A DNA stretch of 8,806 bases from Burkholderiales bacterium (lineage in GTDB: Bacteria; Pseudomonadota; Gammaproteobacteria; Burkholderiales; Casimicrobiaceae): NCBI GenBank assembly GCA_031257235.1, contig JAIRPA010000082.1, positions 1-8,806 on the forward strand, written 5' to 3'. Positions 1 through 6,001 of the stretch are shown one piece after another. The notes under the pieces were generated by a model. It saw nothing but the letters and a program-made list of their open reading frames with translations. It made no database searches and had not been told where the DNA came from. The stretch's first letter is position 1. The number at the start of each line of letters is the position of its first letter. The position numbers were made by a program, and so were the translations under genes.

Positions 1-2
1 GA

Positions 3-692
3 AAAATGAACCGTGTGTTTGACCCGAAAGCCAACAAAGTGGTGTTGGGGCGTTTTGGTTGGAAATCCAATCAGCCGTCCACACGTCAACAATTGGTCGG
101 CGCGTTGGCAGGCGACATGGGCATCACGAGCACGGTCAAACCGCGTCCGAATTGTCCGCCGGCGCAAAAGGCGTGTGCCGCATGGTCTCGCCACAACGAA
201 AGGCATCCTGAAATTTCCGATGCGGATTTAGAAGCGATGACGCTTTATCATTACGCCTTGGCGATTCCCGCGCCAAGAAACACGTCAGCCCCGAAAGTGA
301 TGCAAGGCAAAAAACTATTTGAGGTTGCCGGTTGCGCGTCGTGTCATCTGCCGGATTTACAAACCGGAACGTTTGACCCCTTTCCCGCGTTATCGAATCG
401 CACCATTCATCCTTATACCGATTTATTGTTGCACGACATGGGCGAAGAGCTTGCCGATCATCGACCGGATTATCTTGCCGACGGGCGACAATGGCGCACG
501 CCGCCTTTGTGGGGGATAGGTTTGGTCACGGCGGTCAACGGAACACTGCACTTAATGCACGACGGACGGGCACGCACTTTTCTTGAGGCCATTTTGTGGC
601 ACGGCGGCGAAGGGGAATATTCACGAAACGCCGTCCGCCAAATGAACGCCGCCGACCGCGAGGCATTGTTGTTATTTTTGGAGGCGTTGTAA
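3..692 (+). CDS. Di-haem cytochrome c oxidoreductase / peroxidase-like protein (DUF1111 type), 5'-truncated
   Basis: This is the C-terminal part of a periplasmic di-haem c-type cytochrome of the DUF1111 family (annotated as di-haem oxidoreductase, putative peroxidase, or thiol oxidoreductase-like). The frame is open to the left edge, so the true start, the signal peptide and the first haem site should lie outside the window; the ATG at 6 is probably an internal Met. Counting from that Met, the family blocks are GRFGWKSNQPS (about 15-25), GDMGITS (36-42), one haem c site CASCH (110-114), PYTDLLLHDMGEELAD, then WRTPPLWGIGL and HDGRARTFLEAILWHGGE near the C-terminus. These match the family closely. 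Its redox substrate cannot be inferred here. In other proteobacteria such genes often sit beside imelysin-type iron-uptake genes, which would be to the left and unseen. It converges on ybeD with a 65-bp gap. Confidence 0.88.
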   Translation, partial: KMNRVFDPKANKVVLGRFGWKSNQPSTRQQLVGALAGDMGITSTVKPRPNCPPAQKACAAWSRHNERHPEISDADLEAMTLYHYALAIPAPRNTSAPKVMQGKKLFEVAGCASCHLPDLQTGTFDPFPALSNRTIHPYTDLLLHDMGEELADHRPDYLADGRQWRTPPLWGIGLVTAVNGTLHLMHDGRARTFLEAILWHGGEGEYSRNAVRQMNAADREALLLFLEAL

Positions 693-698
693 CCGGGC

Positions 699-752
699 TC
701 GCCCAAAAGTGAAAACCTACACTCGGCGCCAAAAAGTGGTACTTTTGGGCGA
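699..752. repeat. Inverted repeat between convergent genes (GCCCAAAAGT type)
   Basis: The 12-base arms TCGCCCAAAAGT (699-710) and ACTTTTGGGCGA (741-752) are perfectly complementary around a 30-base loop. The loop contains AAAACCTAC and GGCGCCAAAAAGTGG, which resemble parts of the CGGCAAAAAGTA palindromes elsewhere in the window. It fills the gap between the converging cytochrome and ybeD genes, so it may act as a bidirectional terminator. The T-run lies inside the stem rather than after it, so this is not a textbook intrinsic terminator. The same arm sequence recurs at 8560-8589. Confidence 0.7.
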
Positions 753-757
753 ATCCC

Positions 758-1018
758 CTATAACACAAACCGCGCCAACGGATGGGCGTGTAGCGCGCGG
801 TAGAGCAGGTCTAACTGTTCGCGGGAATCCAAACGCGGGGTCAAGGTGAGGGATAAATAACGATTTTCTTTAGACGGGCGCATCGTCATTTCGGCGGGGT
901 TGTAGTCCGGGCAGTGCGCGCGAACAATATCAACAATCGCCTGCGCGAACCCTTGCTCGTTGACTCCCACAATCTTGATCGGGAAATCAACCGGAAACGT
1001 CAACAGGGGTTCTGTCAT
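758..1018 (-). CDS. ybeD: YbeD / DUF493 family small regulatory-type protein
   Basis: An 86-residue protein of the YbeD (DUF493/UPF0250) family, whose usual length is about 85-90 residues. Diagnostic stretches are FPVDFPIKIVGVN near the N-terminus and SREQLDLLYRALHAHP near the C-terminus, the latter being the most conserved block. The fold is ACT-like (ferredoxin-like); the molecular role is not firmly established, and there is no catalytic motif. The ATG at 1018-1016 is chosen because it overlaps the upstream mltD stop as TGATG, a one-base overlap typical of translational coupling; a TTG codon just upstream (1021-1019) is in frame but less likely. In many proteobacteria ybeD sits near lipB/lipA. 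Here it follows a lytic transglycosylase, a different context. Confidence 0.88.
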   Translation of the reverse strand: MTEPLLTFPVDFPIKIVGVNEQGFAQAIVDIVRAHCPDYNPAEMTMRPSKENRYLSLTLTPRLDSREQLDLLYRALHAHPLARFVL

Positions 1019-2652
1019 CAATTCAGTTTCAAAATTTGACCGGGATGAATGGGGGTCGACATCGAAAAGCCGTTCAACTTTAATAATTGACTTAGCGAAA
1101 CGCCGTTATTGCGCGAGATTTTTGCCAAGGTGTCGCCCTTTTTGACGCGGTAAGTCTCCGCGTTGCCATTGGCGGCATTGGACGCGCGCGGGGTTTTCTG
1201 AGAGGAGACATGGGCGTTGTCTCTTGCCACACGGATGGTTTTGCCGACGCGCAACGACTTGGGGGATTTGAATTTATTGAGGCGCATTAACTCGTTGGTT
1301 GAAAGCCCGAACTTACGCGCGATGCCGGAAAGCGTGTCCCCTTTTTTGACGCGGTATCTCGTGGACAAACGCGACGCGGGAACATAGGTAAACACGGCGT
1401 TTGAAAGCGACGCCTCTGTGGTTTCGGAGGGCTGTTGCGCCGGCACCAATAAGGTGACATCCTCGCGCACCGAGACCAATCTGCCCAAACCGTTGACCGC
1501 GCGAAGGGCTTCCGGGGTTGAATTAAAGCGATCGGCAATCGCTTCCAGCGTTTCGCCTTTTTTCACCTTATAGGCTTGCCATGTCACCAAAGGTTGATCG
1601 GTTAAGTCTAACTTTGAGACAAAAATATCGGCGTTATCAATCGGCAACAGAATGGAAAACTCATCGGCGCCGGCAATCACCGGACGATTGTGTTGCGGAT
1701 TTAAATCTCGAAACTCTTCGACAGACATTTCGGCAAGCGCGGCGGCTTGTTCCACATCCATTTTGCGCGTGGTTTTCACCACCGTGAAATAAGGCGCGTT
1801 CGGAATATCTTCCAGCGTCAACCCGTATTGTTCGGGATTGCGGATGATGTTTTTGACGGCTTGCAACTTTGGCAAATAGTTGCGCGTTTCTGCCGGCATC
1901 TTGATGGCGTCGTAAGTTTGCGGTTTGTTTCGGGCGCGGTTTTTGGCAAGCGCGCGCGAGACATTGCCTTCGCCCCAATTGTAAGAGGCAAGCGCCAAAT
2001 GCCAATCGTTGAAATCGTTGTAGAGTTTTTGCAGATAATCCAAGGCGGAATCTGTGGCGGAAATCACGTCACGCCGTTCGTCGATCCACCAATTTTGTTT
2101 TAAACCGTACATTTTTCCGGTGGAGGGAATGAATTGCCAGATACCCATAGCATGACTTCTCGAATAAGCATTCGGGTTATACGCGCTTTCGATCATGGGC
2201 AACAAGACGATTTCCGAGGGCATGTGACGCGCTTTGACTTCCTGCGTGACATGGAATAAAAACAGACGGCTACGCGAAATCATTCTTTCAACATAGTCGG
2301 GGCGAGAGGCGTACCAGTTTTCCCATTTTCGGACGAGCGGTCCCTCAATATCGGGCATGGCATAACCATTGATGATGACGGTCCATAAATCCGTCTCGGA
2401 GGAATCAAGGTTGGTTAATTCCTTTTGCGCGTCTTCACGGATCATTTTCAAATTGTGCGTGACCGGCGCAGGTTCATGCGAGGTGGATTTTTGAGAGGAG
2501 GTTGCGGTTGGGTTGTTGGACGAGGGCTCTAAAGCGACAATGTCACGATCAGAAAGTTCATTTTCTTGACCGGCGACTTGGGGGTTTTGAGCGCAGCCGA
2601 CCATCAGTGCGACGAATCCGAGGAAAGGCAAAAATCGAGTGTAAAGCAACAT
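1018..2652 (-). CDS. mltD: Membrane-bound lytic murein transglycosylase D-like lipoprotein with three LysM domains
   Basis: A 544-residue lytic transglycosylase that would cleave the glycan strands of peptidoglycan to 1,6-anhydro products in the periplasm. The N-terminus (MLLYTRF, then a hydrophobic run ending LMVGC) is a lipoprotein signal with lipidated Cys at about 20; residue -3 is Met rather than the usual Leu. A low-complexity Ser/Thr/Pro/Asn linker follows. The SLT catalytic domain spans about 130-260: IVLLPMIESAYNP carries the predicted catalytic Glu155, followed by AMGIWQFIPSTGKMYGL and ALASYNWGEGNV. Three LysM peptidoglycan-binding modules lie at about 360-404, 432-476 and 500-543, the last two opening YRVKKGDTL. 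E. coli MltD is shorter, with two LysM. GGGAG lies just before the ATG. ybeD starts within its stop codon, so the two are co-translated. Confidence 0.92.
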   Translation of the reverse strand: MLLYTRFLPFLGFVALMVGCAQNPQVAGQENELSDRDIVALEPSSNNPTATSSQKSTSHEPAPVTHNLKMIREDAQKELTNLDSSETDLWTVIINGYAMPDIEGPLVRKWENWYASRPDYVERMISRSRLFLFHVTQEVKARHMPSEIVLLPMIESAYNPNAYSRSHAMGIWQFIPSTGKMYGLKQNWWIDERRDVISATDSALDYLQKLYNDFNDWHLALASYNWGEGNVSRALAKNRARNKPQTYDAIKMPAETRNYLPKLQAVKNIIRNPEQYGLTLEDIPNAPYFTVVKTTRKMDVEQAAALAEMSVEEFRDLNPQHNRPVIAGADEFSILLPIDNADIFVSKLDLTDQPLVTWQAYKVKKGETLEAIADRFNSTPEALRAVNGLGRLVSVREDVTLLVPAQQPSETTEASLSNAVFTYVPASRLSTRYRVKKGDTLSGIARKFGLSTNELMRLNKFKSPKSLRVGKTIRVARDNAHVSSQKTPRASNAANGNAETYRVKKGDTLAKISRNNGVSLSQLLKLNGFSMSTPIHPGQILKLN

Positions 2653-2676
2653 AATCTCCCGAAGAATAAGCGTGAA

Positions 2677-2705
2677 ATTATGTCAGTCTTTCCCGCAAAG
2701 CGCAA
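2677..2705 (-). promoter_or_regulatory. Possible sigma-70 promoter of mltD-ybeD
   Basis: On the minus strand a good -10 hexamer CATAAT (2682-2677), preceded by TGA, lies about 25 bases before the mltD start. The best -35 at 17-base spacing is TTGCGC (2705-2700), a weak match. This is inferred from hexamers alone, but it is the only sensible -10 close to the gene. Confidence 0.3.
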
Positions 2706-2761
2706 ACCGCTTGTGCTTTTCGGGGGTTGGGGGAGGAAGGATGTTGTAAAAAGATTCGTAG

Positions 2762-2806
2762 TCAGGGATCAGGGTTTCAGGAATCAGGAATCAGGAATCA
2801 GGGATC
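2762..2806 (+). repeat. Short TCAGGRA heptamer array (copy 1)
   Basis: Six 7-base units, TCAGGGA, TCAGGGT, then after one extra T three TCAGGAA and one TCAGGGA, ending in TC immediately before CGTCATTCTGCGCG. The same unit and the same right-hand junction occur in the larger array at 5517-5616. The array lies in the gap between divergent mltD and argB and encodes nothing credible. Confidence 0.9.
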
Positions 2807-3013
2807 GTCATTCTGCGCGAAGCCTGCGACAGCAGGCAAAGTCGCAGAATCCACACGCCGCCTTATGGCGGCGGACGCGCAATGCGCGTCGTCATTGCGG
2901 ACTTGATCCGCAATCCGGTTTTTCCGCCGTTCCTGCAAAAAAGTATCCGGCTTTGCCGGTACTTTTTTGCTGACTTTTAACCGGCAAAAAGTAGGTTTTT
3001 ACTTTTTGCCGAA
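2807..3013 (+). repeat. Composite hairpin-chain repeat, copy 1
   Basis: A chain of adjacent inverted repeats follows the heptamers: (a) ATTCTGCG (2810-2817) with CGCAGAAT (2843-2850), enclosing GCCTGC (2822-2827) with GCAGGC (2832-2837); (b) CGCCGCC (2856-2862) with GGCGGCG (2867-2873); (c) GACGCGC (2874-2880) with GCGCGTC (2884-2890); (d) ATTGCGGA (2894-2901) with TCCGCAAT (2907-2914); (e) GCAAAAAAGTA...CCGGC (2935-2951) with GCCGG...TACTTTTTTGC (2955-2970); (f) the CGGCAAAAAGTA palindrome at 2982-3011. Units (a) and (d) resemble dispersed palindromes known in many bacterial genomes, often mistranslated as peptides such as HCGLDPQSG. The second copy is at 5617-5907. The gap 2653-3101 otherwise holds only the two promoter candidates. 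Confidence 0.9.
2982..3011 (+). repeat. CGGCAAAAAGTA palindrome, copy 1
   Basis: Perfect 12-base arms CGGCAAAAAGTA (2982-2993) and TACTTTTTGCCG (3000-3011) flank a 6-base loop GGTTTT. It ends about 90 bases before argB and may insulate that gene from transcription through the gap, or be a protein-binding or REP-like site. Three further members occur at 5876-5905, 6002-6033 and 8739-8772. Confidence 0.85.
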
Positions 3014-3044
3014 CCCACCTGATACCCTGCCACGCCGATTGCGT

Positions 3045-3050
3045 TACAAT
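3045..3050 (+). promoter_or_regulatory. Possible -10 hexamer for argB
   Basis: TACAAT lies 51 bases upstream of the argB ATG and downstream of the last palindrome, so it could start an argB-slmA-glycosyltransferase transcript. No convincing -35 stands at 16-18 bases upstream, so the call rests on the -10 alone. No arginine-repressor box was recognised by eye. Confidence 0.25.
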
Positions 3051-3101
3051 CTTTCCCCGTTATCAACCAAAACTTCGTCGTTCCATTAACCGATTAAAAC
3101 C

Positions 3102-4007
3102 ATGACTATTGACGCCACCTCGCCCACGCACAAAGCCGCGATTCTTGCGGAAGCTCTTCCTTACATCCAACGGTTTCACGGCTCTACCATCGTGATCAAA
3201 TACGGCGGTAACGCGATGATCGACCCGCAATTAAAAGCAGGGTTTGCCCGTGACGTTGTGCTCTTAAAACTGATCGGATTGAATTTGGTGATCGTTCACG
3301 GCGGCGGGCCTCAAATCGGGGAACTTCTCGAAAAAATGAAAATCGAGAGCGCGTTCGTGCAGGGGATGCGGATTACCGACGAGCGCGTGATGACCGTCGT
3401 TGAAATGGTGTTAGGCGAGCTCAACCAAGAAATCGTGGGCTTGATCCACAAGCACGGCGGGCGGGCGGTGGGCTTGACCGGTCAAGACGGCAAATTGATC
3501 CGCGCGCACAAAATGGTGCTCAAAAGCAAAGACGACGGCAACGCCTTGGACATCGGTTTGGTCGGCGAGATCGACAAAATTGAGCCGGAGTTGATTGACA
3601 TTTTAATTTCGCGCAATTTTGTGCCGGTGGTCGCGCCCATCGGGATGGGGAATGACGGCGAGGCTTACAACATCAACGCGGATTTGGTGGCGGGCAAGTT
3701 AGCCGAACGGCTCAAAGCCGAAAAACTCATCATGATGACCAACACGACAGGGGTATTGGACAAAAACGGCAATTTGGTGACGGGGCTGACCGCGCGCCAA
3801 ATCGACGACATGTTTGCCGACGGCACGATACACGGCGGGATGCTCCCGAAAATCGGCTCGGCGCTTGACGCGGTCAAAGGCGGCGTTAAAAGCGCGCACA
3901 TCATTGACGGTCGCGTGCCGCACGCGCTTTTATTGGAGCTTTTGACAGACACGGGCGTGGGCACCAAAATTTCCTCCACCGCCACTCCGCCTTCCCACAT
4001 TTACTAA
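3102..4007 (+). CDS. argB: Acetylglutamate kinase
   Basis: A 301-residue amino-acid kinase that phosphorylates N-acetyl-L-glutamate with ATP, the second step of arginine biosynthesis, in the cytoplasm. Visible motifs are the phosphate-binding VIKYGGNAM with Lys33, IVHGGGPQI (64-72) for acetylglutamate, GMRITD with Arg90, YNINADLVAGKLA (189-201), and GGMLPKIGSA with Lys250 near the nucleotide. An N-terminal helix of about 25 residues (KAAILAEALPYIQRFHG) precedes the kinase core. In this family that helix marks hexameric enzymes inhibited by arginine, as in Pseudomonas, so feedback inhibition is likely (inference). The ATG at 3102 agrees with family N-termini, though no Shine-Dalgarno sequence is evident before it. 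slmA follows after 18 bases, suggesting co-transcription. Confidence 0.97.
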   Translation: MTIDATSPTHKAAILAEALPYIQRFHGSTIVIKYGGNAMIDPQLKAGFARDVVLLKLIGLNLVIVHGGGPQIGELLEKMKIESAFVQGMRITDERVMTVVEMVLGELNQEIVGLIHKHGGRAVGLTGQDGKLIRAHKMVLKSKDDGNALDIGLVGEIDKIEPELIDILISRNFVPVVAPIGMGNDGEAYNINADLVAGKLAERLKAEKLIMMTNTTGVLDKNGNLVTGLTARQIDDMFADGTIHGGMLPKIGSALDAVKGGVKSAHIIDGRVPHALLLELLTDTGVGTKISSTATPPSHIY

Positions 4008-4025
4008 CCAATCGGGGTTCATACC

Positions 4026-4634
4026 ATGGCTGCGAGAAAAAGTGAACGGCGCGCGGAGATTCTGCAAAGTTTGGCGACGATGCTGGAAAATCCAAGCGCG
4101 GAAAAAATTACAACCTCCGCGATTGCTTCTCGGTTGAACGTTTCGGAAGCGGCGCTTTATCGACACTTTGCCAGCAAAGCGCAGATGTTTGATGAGTTGA
4201 TCGAATACATCGAGAAAACATTGTTTTCACAGATCAACAAAATTCAGTCCGATACTTTAGACGGTGCCGGGCAGATCGAACAAATTCTTTATATGTTGTT
4301 AAGGTTTGCCGAGAAAAATCCGGGGATGATGCGCGTGATCACCGGCGAGGCTATCGTCCATGAAAATGATCGCTTACAGCAACGCGTCAATCAAATTTTT
4401 GACAAGCTGGAAGCCGCGATTCGTCAGTCGTTCAGAATCGCGCAGTTGGCGCAACAGATCGAGCGCGATTACGACATTGCGGCGCACGCGGCGGTGTTGA
4501 TTGCCTTTGTGGCGGGACGTTGGCAGCTCTTTGTAAAAACCGGTTTTAAATCGTTGCCGCACAAACATTGGGACGGGCAAAAAGTTTTTTTGTTGGGGTC
4601 AGCTCTTCTTGCCCAACCGCAGGTCAAAGACTAG
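4026..4634 (+). CDS. slmA: Nucleoid occlusion factor SlmA (TetR family)
   Basis: A 202-residue TetR-fold DNA-binding protein. In E. coli, SlmA bound to specific chromosomal sites blocks FtsZ ring assembly over the nucleoid. The N-terminal block RRAEILQSLATMLE, then the helix-turn-helix ITTSAIASRLNVSEAALYRHFASKAQMFDELIE (about 28-60), is close to E. coli SlmA in the recognition helix and the segment after it. RFAEKNPGMMRVITGEAI and NDRLQQRVNQIFDKLEA in the C-terminal domain also fit SlmA rather than a generic drug-responsive TetR. Length is normal. A weak GGGG lies eight bases before the ATG. In many Betaproteobacteria slmA lies close to argB, sometimes with a HAD-hydrolase gene between; here the two are directly adjacent. 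Confidence 0.92.
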   Translation: MAARKSERRAEILQSLATMLENPSAEKITTSAIASRLNVSEAALYRHFASKAQMFDELIEYIEKTLFSQINKIQSDTLDGAGQIEQILYMLLRFAEKNPGMMRVITGEAIVHENDRLQQRVNQIFDKLEAAIRQSFRIAQLAQQIERDYDIAAHAAVLIAFVAGRWQLFVKTGFKSLPHKHWDGQKVFLLGSALLAQPQVKD

Positions 4635-4662
4635 AAAAGTGTCCTCTTTGGCTCAATCTTGA

Positions 4663-5511
4663 ATGGTTTTTGCCGCCATGGCTTCTTCGTTGCAGGTGAT
4701 TCTTCCGACTTATTATCCTTTAGAGGACGATTTAGTCCGCTCACTTCACGCGCTCGCCAACGCTATTGAATTTGCGCGTCACGACGGCGTGATCAATTCG
4801 GTGAACGTGGCGTTGGTGGATAATTCGCAAGACAGCGAATGCTTGCACCGAATGGTCGATTTGGCGCAGTTGTTTTTTCGTGATCCGATTGAAGTCTCGT
4901 TTCTCTCCGGTCACAACAACATGGGTATCGGAAGCGCGATCAATTTGGCGTTGCATGGCAGTGGCGCGGATTATCATTTGATTCTTTTGGTCAACGTGGA
5001 ATTACAACGCGACGCCATCGCCGAAGGCGTTTCTTGGATGCAGGCCAATGAGGATGCAGGTTTGGCCACTGCCGCGCTCTTCGATCAAGAGGGGCATTTA
5101 AAGTCGCCGTGTTATCGGTATCCGACGGTATGGGATGCTTTATTGTTGTATTTGGCGCCCGCTTTTGTGAAGCGTTTATTGGCGCGTCGCTTTGATCGGT
5201 TTCGGATGTTCGATGAAATCCAAAAACAAGAAACCTTTTTTGATATTCCCTGTTTTAAGAGTAGCTGTATGTTGGCGCGTCGCACGATCACCGATCAAAC
5301 AGGCGGCTTTGATCCGTCGTTTTTTATTTACTTTTCGAGCTGGGATTTGTCGTTGCGGTTGGGGCTCATCACACGAACCGTTTATTTGCCGCAGATGCGC
5401 GCTTTGACGTATCCCTCATTGCAAAGTCTGGACAGCGGATGGTCTTATCCTTCGGCGTTTCTGCGCGACGCCGTCAAATTCTTCCGCAAACATCATTGCC
5501 GGTGGTGGTAG
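4663..5511 (+). CDS. Family 2 glycosyltransferase, WbbL/rhamnosyltransferase-like, with altered active-site motif
   Basis: A 282-residue GT-A fold enzyme, probably adding a sugar (rhamnose-like in relatives) to a cell-surface polysaccharide at the cytoplasmic face of the membrane. Visible motifs are the first strand QVILPTYYP (11-19), ALVDNSQD (50-57), NNMGIGSAINLAL (85-97, the usual NxGfaxaxN block) and GGFDPSFFIYFSSWDLSLRLG (214-234, family form near FFMYFEDVDLCxR). Two things are odd: the normal LNPDv/DxD region reads LLVNVEL (108-114), lacking the usual metal-binding Asp, and the ED of the later motif reads SS, with only the following Asp228 kept. Donor and acceptor are unknown, and reduced or altered activity is possible. 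The start is uncertain: ATG at 4663 or 4678, neither with a clear ribosome binding site. It lies 28 bases after slmA; a heptamer array starts 5 bases after its stop. Confidence 0.75.
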   Translation: MVFAAMASSLQVILPTYYPLEDDLVRSLHALANAIEFARHDGVINSVNVALVDNSQDSECLHRMVDLAQLFFRDPIEVSFLSGHNNMGIGSAINLALHGSGADYHLILLVNVELQRDAIAEGVSWMQANEDAGLATAALFDQEGHLKSPCYRYPTVWDALLLYLAPAFVKRLLARRFDRFRMFDEIQKQETFFDIPCFKSSCMLARRTITDQTGGFDPSFFIYFSSWDLSLRLGLITRTVYLPQMRALTYPSLQSLDSGWSYPSAFLRDAVKFFRKHHCRWW

Positions 5512-5516
5512 GAGTT

Positions 5517-5616
5517 TCAGGAATCAGGAATCAGGAATCAGGAATCAGGAATCAGGAATCAGGAATCAGGGATCAGGGATCAGGGATCAGGGATCAGGGA
5601 TCAGGGATCAGGGATC
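5517..5616 (+). repeat. 14-unit heptamer tandem array (7 x TCAGGAA then 7 x TCAGGGA)
   Basis: Fourteen uninterrupted 7-base units: seven identical TCAGGAA (5517-5565) followed by seven identical TCAGGGA (5566-5614), then TC and the junction to CGTCATTCTGCGCG. It begins immediately after the glycosyltransferase stop (TAG at 5509-5511). Such uniform short tandem units are candidates for copy-number change by replication slippage. The array at 2762-2806 is a shorter relative. The 5512-6020 gap has no credible gene; translated frames here only read out the repeats (GIRNQES, GIRDQGS). Confidence 0.95.
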
Positions 5617-5907
5617 GTCATTCTGCGCGAAGCCTGCGACAGCAGGCGAAGTCTCAGAATCCACACGCCGCCTTATGGCGGCGGACGCGCAATACGCGTC
5701 GTCATTGCGGGCTTGACCCGCAATCCGGTTTTTTGTCATCGCAAAACGCGGAATCAAACCTTCCCCCGAACAACCTCTCAACTCGTCATTGCGGACTTGA
5801 TCCGCAATCCGGTTTTTCCGCCGTTTATACAAAAAAAGTATCGGGCTTTGCCCGTACTTTTTTGCTAACCCCAACCGGCAAAAAGTAGATTTTTACTTTT
5901 TGCCGAA
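5617..5907 (+). repeat. Composite hairpin-chain repeat, copy 2 (longer)
   Basis: This is the second copy of the element at 2807-3013, in the same orientation. By eye, 5617-5724 differs from 2807-2914 at five bases. Stems: GCCTGC/GCAGGC (5632-5637, 5642-5647), CGCCGCC/GGCGGCG (5666-5672, 5677-5683), GACGCG/CGCGTC (5684-5689, 5695-5700), ATTGCGGG/CCCGCAAT (5704-5711, 5717-5724). An extra stretch of 84 bases then holds a second such unit, ATTGCGGA/TCCGCAAT (5788-5795, 5801-5808). It continues as in copy 1 with the AAAAAAAGTA...CGGGC / GCCCG...TACTTTTTTG hairpin (5831-5864) and the final palindrome at 5876-5905. Two stem differences from copy 1 are compensatory. Confidence 0.9.
5876..5905 (+). 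repeat. CGGCAAAAAGTA palindrome, copy 2
   Basis: Perfect arms CGGCAAAAAGTA (5876-5887) and TACTTTTTGCCG (5894-5905) around loop GATTTT, one base different in the loop from copy 1. It stands downstream of the glycosyltransferase operon and beside the tex terminator, so it could help end plus-strand transcription. As at 699-752, the T-run is inside the stem, so a classic intrinsic mechanism is not shown. Confidence 0.85.
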
Positions 5908-5943
5908 TAAAAAAGCCCCCTTTTATAAAGGGGGCTGGATTTT
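5908..5943 (-). terminator. Rho-independent terminator of tex
   Basis: Read on the minus strand, stem AGCCCCCTTT / AAAGGGGGCT (plus positions 5927-5936 and 5914-5923) with a 3-base loop is followed directly by TTTTTT then ATT (5914-5908). That is the textbook form of an intrinsic terminator. It lies about 80 bases beyond the tex stop codon. On the plus strand the stem is followed by GGATTTT, so it would be much weaker for the glycosyltransferase operon. The run lengths of A and G are the least certain bases; positions may be off by one. Confidence 0.9.
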
Positions 5944-5951
5944 GCGACTAC

Positions 5952-5998
5952 GTTTGCGAAGCAAACTGCGCGCAGAATGACGAGTCCTGATTCCTGAT
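5952..5998 (-). repeat. Shortened inverted copy of the heptamer / hairpin element
   Basis: On the minus strand TCAGGAA plus TCAGGA (5997-5985) is followed after CT by CGTCATTCTGCGCG (5982-5969), the same heptamer-to-hairpin junction as at 2800-2820 and 5608-5630. It then passes into a different small hairpin, GTTTGC / GCAAAC (5966-5961 and 5957-5952). It lies between the tex terminator and the tex 3' end, opposite in orientation to the long copy beside it. Confidence 0.8.
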
Positions 5999-6001
5999 AG
6001 G

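Noticed and set aside
2566..2973. Open frame of 135 codons on the plus strand containing RHSARSLRQQ and HCGLDPQSGF
   Set aside because: Its first part overlaps mltD antisense and the rest is translation of the heptamers and hairpin chain. The same peptides appear at 5439-5888, so it is repeat read-through, not a gene.
2807..3013. tRNA or structured small RNA gene
   Set aside because: The stems are consecutive simple hairpins, not a cloverleaf, and no promoter or terminator frames them as a transcript; the second copy at another locus fits a repeat better.
3102..5511. Composite transposon carrying argB-slmA-glycosyltransferase
   Set aside because: The direct repeats flank the block, but no transposase, insertion-sequence ends or target duplication is visible, and argB-slmA is an ordinary chromosomal pairing.
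5517..5616. CRISPR array
   Set aside because: The units are 7 bases with no spacers and there are no cas genes; it is a simple tandem repeat.
5608..5874. Minus-strand frame with IADQVRNDE and IAGQARNDD
   Set aside because: This is the reverse reading of the ATTGCGGA palindromes, a common false protein in databases; it has no independent support.
5439..5888. Open frame of 149 codons with GIRNQES/GIRDQGS repeats
   Set aside because: It starts inside the glycosyltransferase in another frame and then reads only the heptamer array and hairpin repeats. The 7-residue protein period is just 3 x 7 bases.
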